The notes below the pieces were generated by a model. That model made no database searches. It was not told the DNA's origin and was given only the letters and a program-made list of their open reading frames with translations. This document shows, piece after piece, positions 60,531 through 64,000 of a stretch of 64,000 nucleotides of DNA. The DNA is from Streptomyces sp. NBC_01476 (GTDB lineage Bacteria > Actinomycetota > Actinomycetes > Streptomycetales > Streptomycetaceae). Each line of letters begins with the position of its first letter. Position 1 is the stretch's first letter. The stretch is from assembly GCF_036227265.1 (NCBI RefSeq), contig NZ_CP109446.1:5896001-5960000 (forward strand). Direction: 5' to 3'. The position numbers and the translations under genes are program-made.

Positions 60531-62020
60531 CCGACATCATCAGGCTGACCGCCGCCGAGACCGCCGCGAAGATCGCCGCCGGCGAGCTCACCGCCGTCGA
60601 GGTCACCGAGGCCCACCTCGCCCGGATCGAAGCCGTGGACGAGAAGGTGCACGCCTTCCTGCACGTGGACCGCGAGGGCGCGCTGGCCCAGGCCCGCGCC
60701 GTGGACGCCAAGCGAGCCGCCGGCGAACCGCTCGGCCCGCTGGCCGGCGTCCCGCTGGCGCTGAAGGACATCTTCACCACCGAGGGCGTCCCCACCACCG
60801 TCGGCTCCAAGATGCTCGAAGGCTGGATCCCGCCGTACGACGCCACGGTCACCAAGAAGCTCAAGGCCGCCGGCGTGGTGATCATCGGCAAGACCAACAT
60901 GGACGAGTTCGCGATGGGCTCCTCCACCGAGAACAGCGCCTACGGCCCCACCGGCAACCCCTGGGACCTCACCCGGATCCCCGGCGGCTCCGGCGGCGGC
61001 AGCGCCGCGGCCCTGGCCTCGTACCAGGCGCCGCTGGCCATCGGCACCGACACCGGCGGCTCCATCCGGCAGCCCGCCGCCGTCACCGCCACCGTCGGCG
61101 TCAAGCCGACCTACGGCGGGGTCTCCCGTTACGGCATGGTCGCCTTCTCCTCCTCGCTCGACCAGGGCGGCCCCTGCGCCCGTACCGTGCTGGACGCGGC
61201 CCTGCTCCACGAGGTGATCGCCGGGCACGACCCGCTGGACTCCACCTCCGTCGACCTCCCCGTCCCGCCGGTGGTCGAGGCCGCCCGCAGCGGCGACGTC
61301 AAGGGCCTGCGGGTCGGCGTGATCAAGGAATTCGGCGGCGAGGGCTACCAGTCCGGTGTCGTCCAGCGGTTCAACGAGTCGGTCGAACTGCTCCGCGAGC
61401 TGGGCGCCGAGATCGTCGAGCTCTCCTGCCCGTCGTTCACCTACGCGCTCGCCGCGTACTACCTGATCGCCCCCTCGGAGTGCTCCAGCAACCTGGCCCG
61501 CTTCGACGCGATGCGCTACGGCCTGCGGGTCGGCGACGACGGCTCCCACTCCGCCGAGGAGGTCACCGCGCTGACCCGCGAGGCCGGCTTCGGGCCCGAG
61601 GTCAAGCGCCGGATCATCCTCGGCACGTACGCGCTGAGCTCCGGCTACTACGACGCCTACTACGGCTCGGCGCAGAAGGTCCGCACCCTGATCACCCGGG
61701 ACTTCGAGAAGGCGTTCGAGCAGGTCGACGTGATCGTCTCGCCGACCACCCCCACCACCGCCTTCCCGATCGGCGAGCGCGCCGACGACCCGCTGGCGAT
61801 GTACCTCGCCGACCTGTGCACCATCCCGGTCAACCTGGCAGGCAACGCGGCCATGTCCCTGCCGTGCGGCCTCGCCCCGGAGGATGGTCTCCCGGTGGGC
61901 CTGCAGATCATCGCGCCCGCACTCAAGGACGACCGGCTGTACCGGGTGGGCGCCGCCGTCGAGGCCGCCTTCGTCTCGAAGTGGGGCCACCCGCTACTCG
62001 AGGAGGCACCCCAGCTGTGA
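60527..62020 (+). CDS. gatA: Glutamyl-tRNA(Gln) amidotransferase subunit A
   Basis: The 497-residue amidase releases ammonia from glutamine for the amidation of misacylated Glu-tRNA(Gln) (or Asp-tRNA(Asn)). The catalytic triad is visible: Lys80 in ALKDIFTTEG, cis-Ser155 in PGGSGGGS and nucleophile Ser179 in DTGGSIRQP. GTG 60527 has GAGGAG immediately upstream and overlaps gatC by four bases. The stop overlaps the next small gene in the same way. Confidence 0.97.
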   Translation: MTDIIRLTAAETAAKIAAGELTAVEVTEAHLARIEAVDEKVHAFLHVDREGALAQARAVDAKRAAGEPLGPLAGVPLALKDIFTTEGVPTTVGSKMLEGWIPPYDATVTKKLKAAGVVIIGKTNMDEFAMGSSTENSAYGPTGNPWDLTRIPGGSGGGSAAALASYQAPLAIGTDTGGSIRQPAAVTATVGVKPTYGGVSRYGMVAFSSSLDQGGPCARTVLDAALLHEVIAGHDPLDSTSVDLPVPPVVEAARSGDVKGLRVGVIKEFGGEGYQSGVVQRFNESVELLRELGAEIVELSCPSFTYALAAYYLIAPSECSSNLARFDAMRYGLRVGDDGSHSAEEVTALTREAGFGPEVKRRIILGTYALSSGYYDAYYGSAQKVRTLITRDFEKAFEQVDVIVSPTTPTTAFPIGERADDPLAMYLADLCTIPVNLAGNAAMSLPCGLAPEDGLPVGLQIIAPALKDDRLYRVGAAVEAAFVSKWGHPLLEEAPQL

Positions 62021-62283
62021 GCACCAAGCAGAGCGCCGAGAAGAAGAGCACCGTCGCCAAGGCCAAGGGCTTCAAGAAGAGCAAGCCCGGCACCTACCTG
62101 GCCATCGGCACCTCGCTGATCAGCGCCGTCACCAACATCAAGCGGGCCAGGGCCGCACGCGGCGAGAGCGACACGCTCAAGCTGGTGGACGCCGTCGTCA
62201 GCGCCGCCGCCATCGCCACCGGGGTCGTCCTGCTCGTCCGCGAACTGCGCCGGATGAACGACGACGACATCCTGACGGACTGA
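62017..62283 (+). CDS. Small conserved membrane protein between gatA and gatB
   Basis: An 88-residue protein of unknown function. A Lys-rich N-terminus (AEKKSTVAKAKGFKKSKPG) and a helical middle with NIKRARAARGESDTLK are followed by one likely membrane helix (VDAVVSAAAIATGVVLLV) and an acidic end (NDDDILTD). GTG 62017 overlaps the gatA stop (GTGA) and a ribosome site (GAGGAG, about 62000) lies upstream. Its fixed place inside the gat operon suggests it is real and co-translated; no motif ties it to tRNA amidation. Confidence 0.8.
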   Translation: MSTKQSAEKKSTVAKAKGFKKSKPGTYLAIGTSLISAVTNIKRARAARGESDTLKLVDAVVSAAAIATGVVLLVRELRRMNDDDILTD

Positions 62284-62309
62284 CCTGAGGATCGAGAGGT
62301 AAGAGGACT

Positions 62310-63818
62310 GTGACCGTCACGGATCTGCTGTCCTACGAGGACGCACTGGCGTCGTACGACCCGGTGATGGGCCTTGAGGTCCATGTCGAACTCGGCACCA
62401 GAACCAAGATGTTCTGCGGCTGTTCCACCGAACTGGGCGCCCCGCCCAACTCGCAGACCTGCCCGACCTGCCTGGGCCTGCCCGGCGCGCTGCCGGTGGT
62501 CAACGAGATCGGCGTGGAGTCCGCGATCAAGATCGGCCTCGCGCTGAACTGCGAGATCGCCGAGTGGTGCCGCTTCGCCCGGAAGAACTACTTCTACCCG
62601 GACATGCCGAAGAACTTCCAGACCTCGCAGTACGACGAGCCGATCGCCTTCAACGGCTATCTGGACGTCCAACTGGAGGACGGCGAGGTCTTCCGGGTGG
62701 AGATCGAGCGCGCCCACATGGAGGAGGACACCGGCAAGTCCACCCACATCGGCGGTGCGACCGGCCGGATCCACGGCGCCTCGCACTCGCTGCTGGACTA
62801 CAACCGGGCCGGTATCCCGCTGATCGAGATCGTCACCAAGCCGATCGAGGGCGCCGGTGAGCGGGCGCCCGAGGTCGCCAAGGCGTACGTCGCCGAGCTG
62901 CGCGAGCTGATCAAGGCGCTGGGCGTCTCCGAGGCCCGGATGGAGATGGGCCAGATGCGCTGCGACGTCAACTTGTCGCTGCGCCCGCACGGGCGGGAGA
63001 AGTTCGGCACCCGCAGCGAGACCAAGAACGTCAACTCGCTGCGCAGCGTCGAGCGGGCCGCCCGGTACGAGATCCAGCGGCACGCCGCGGTGCTCTCCTC
63101 CGGCGGCACCATCGTCCAGGAGACCCGGCACTTCCACGAGGAGGACGGCTCCACCACGTCCGGCCGGATCAAGGAGGAGGCCGAGGACTACCGGTACTTC
63201 CCCGAGCCCGACCTGGTGCCGGTCGCACCGCCCCGCGAGGTCGTCGAGAAGCTCCGCGACGGCCTGCCCGAGCTGCCGCGGCTGCGCCGCAAGCGCCTCC
63301 AGGAGAGCTGGGGCATCGCCGACCACGAGATGCAGTCGGTGCTCAACGCCGGCGCCCTCGACCTGATCCTGGCCACCATCGACGCCGGCGCCGACGACGC
63401 CTCGGCCCGTAAGTGGTGGATGGGCGAGCTGGCCCGGCACGCCAACGAGTCCGGCACCGAACTGGCCGAGGTGCCGATCACCCCGGCGCAGGTGGCCCGG
63501 GTCTCGGCACTGGTCGCGGCCGGTGACCTCAACGACAAGCTGGCCCGCCAGGTCATCGAGGGCGTACTGGCCGGCGAGGGCGAGCCGGACGAGGTGGTCG
63601 ACAAGCGCGGTCTGAAGGTCGTCTCCGACGACGGGGCGCTCGGCGCCGCGGTGGACCAGGCGATCGAGGCCAACGCGGCCGTCGCCGAGAAGATCCGCGG
63701 CGGCAACATGGGCGCGGTGGGCGCGCTGATCGGCGCGGTCATGAAGCTGACCCGCGGCCAGGCGGACGCCAAGCGCGTACGCGAGCTGGTGCTGGAGAAG
63801 CTGGGCGTGCAGGGCTGA
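62310..63818 (+). CDS. gatB: Glutamyl-tRNA(Gln)/aspartyl-tRNA(Asn) amidotransferase subunit B
   Basis: The 502-residue subunit binds the misacylated tRNA and carries out the kinase and transamidation steps. GLEVHVELGTRTKMFCGC starts the catalytic cradle; the Cys residues of CGCS and CPTC are the zinc ligands. Other blocks are SQYDEPIAFNGYLDV, IERAHMEEDTGKSTH, LDYNRAGIPLIEIVTKP and MRCDVNLSLRP; the YqeY-like tail domain ends the protein. GTG 62310 is the start, 26 bp after the small gene, with AGAGG-type sequences upstream. Last gene of the operon. Confidence 0.97.
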   Translation: MTVTDLLSYEDALASYDPVMGLEVHVELGTRTKMFCGCSTELGAPPNSQTCPTCLGLPGALPVVNEIGVESAIKIGLALNCEIAEWCRFARKNYFYPDMPKNFQTSQYDEPIAFNGYLDVQLEDGEVFRVEIERAHMEEDTGKSTHIGGATGRIHGASHSLLDYNRAGIPLIEIVTKPIEGAGERAPEVAKAYVAELRELIKALGVSEARMEMGQMRCDVNLSLRPHGREKFGTRSETKNVNSLRSVERAARYEIQRHAAVLSSGGTIVQETRHFHEEDGSTTSGRIKEEAEDYRYFPEPDLVPVAPPREVVEKLRDGLPELPRLRRKRLQESWGIADHEMQSVLNAGALDLILATIDAGADDASARKWWMGELARHANESGTELAEVPITPAQVARVSALVAAGDLNDKLARQVIEGVLAGEGEPDEVVDKRGLKVVSDDGALGAAVDQAIEANAAVAEKIRGGNMGAVGALIGAVMKLTRGQADAKRVRELVLEKLGVQG

Positions 63819-63840
63819 CGCAGGGCTGACGCAGGGCTGA
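63809..63840 (+). repeat. 11-bp triplicate covering the gatB stop codon
   Basis: GCAGGGCTGAC is repeated three times (the third lacks the last base). Because 11 is not a multiple of three, the three TGA codons fall in three different frames. Confidence 0.8.
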
Positions 63841-63876
63841 TCCGGCGCTCATCCGCACCGGCGCAAGACTGCCACC

Positions 63877-63910
63877 AGGGCGGTATCCCGTACCGACGGG
63901 GTACCGCCCT
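63877..63910 (+). terminator. Terminator after gatB
   Basis: A 15-bp stem (63877-63891 with 63896-63910) with a single G-U pair closes a four-base loop, ACCG. It lies 58 bp after the gatB stop. Nothing was recognised in 63911-64000. Confidence 0.85.
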
Positions 63911-64000
63911 ATGCCGTTCCACCGCCGTCTAAGGCACTCGCCCGGCGGATGAGGCGGGCGCCTGAGTACCCGGGGCCCGCGGAAGTTCGGGAAGGTGCCC

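Overview
The window is very GC-rich, with G/C-biased third codon positions, GTG starts, ATGA/GTGA gene overlaps and several apparently leaderless genes. A conservon GTPase, SARP/AfsR-type regulators and the order sdaA-glyA-gcvH-gcvT ... iscS ... mnmA ... ligA-rmdB-gatC-gatA-gatB point to a chromosome of Streptomyces or a close relative in the Streptomycetaceae. All assignments were made by eye from motifs; no search was run.

Region 1 (1-9.98 kb): the end of a conservon (cvnC tail and cvnD), a convergent OpuC-type osmoprotectant ABC transporter (ATPase plus two permeases, no binding protein in view), an AfsR-like SARP/NB-ARC/TPR regulator, an ECF sigma factor without a visible anti-sigma gene, a type VII secretion-associated (SseB-like) protein, an atypical SDR lacking the YxxxK motif, and a secreted NPP1-type protein.

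Region 2 (10-19.3 kb): an HSL-type esterase, an ABM monooxygenase, a divergent AraC regulator with an MFS transporter, then a DrrAB-like ABC transporter that meets tail-to-tail (20 bp overlap) a 1044-residue BTAD/ATPase regulator.

Region 3 (19.3-33 kb) is the accessory core. A secreted DNRLRE/FG-GAP/LamG protein (-) and a 2402-residue YD-repeat (Rhs-like) polymorphic toxin (+) diverge from one promoter region. The toxin carries a signal peptide, YD repeats, an Rhs core, a HINT self-cleavage domain and a tip resembling the RNase A-like CdiA-CT toxins. A CdiI-like immunity gene follows. Next comes a decayed orphan cassette (HINT fragment plus a different toxin tip broken by one stop codon), a frameshifted VOC fragment and an IS5-like transposase remnant. 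The tip, immunity and orphan sequences are visibly AT-richer than their surroundings, as expected of exchanged modules.

Region 4 (33-41.4 kb): serine/glycine metabolism (sdaA, glyA, gcvH, gcvT) behind a tandem glycine riboswitch, two SseB-like genes on the other strand, and a DUF885 protein.

Region 5 (41.6-64 kb): an oligopeptide ABC operon (C-A-B-D-F) with a strong hairpin between binding protein and permease, then conserved housekeeping genes: iscS, a thioesterase divergent from the translation-coupled mnmA-LOG-SDR set, a PIG-V-like mannosyltransferase, a MetE-C-terminal-like protein, ligA, the c-di-GMP enzyme rmdB, and gatC-gatA-small protein-gatB ending in a terminator. No rRNA, tRNA, CRISPR array, complete insertion sequence or prophage was seen.
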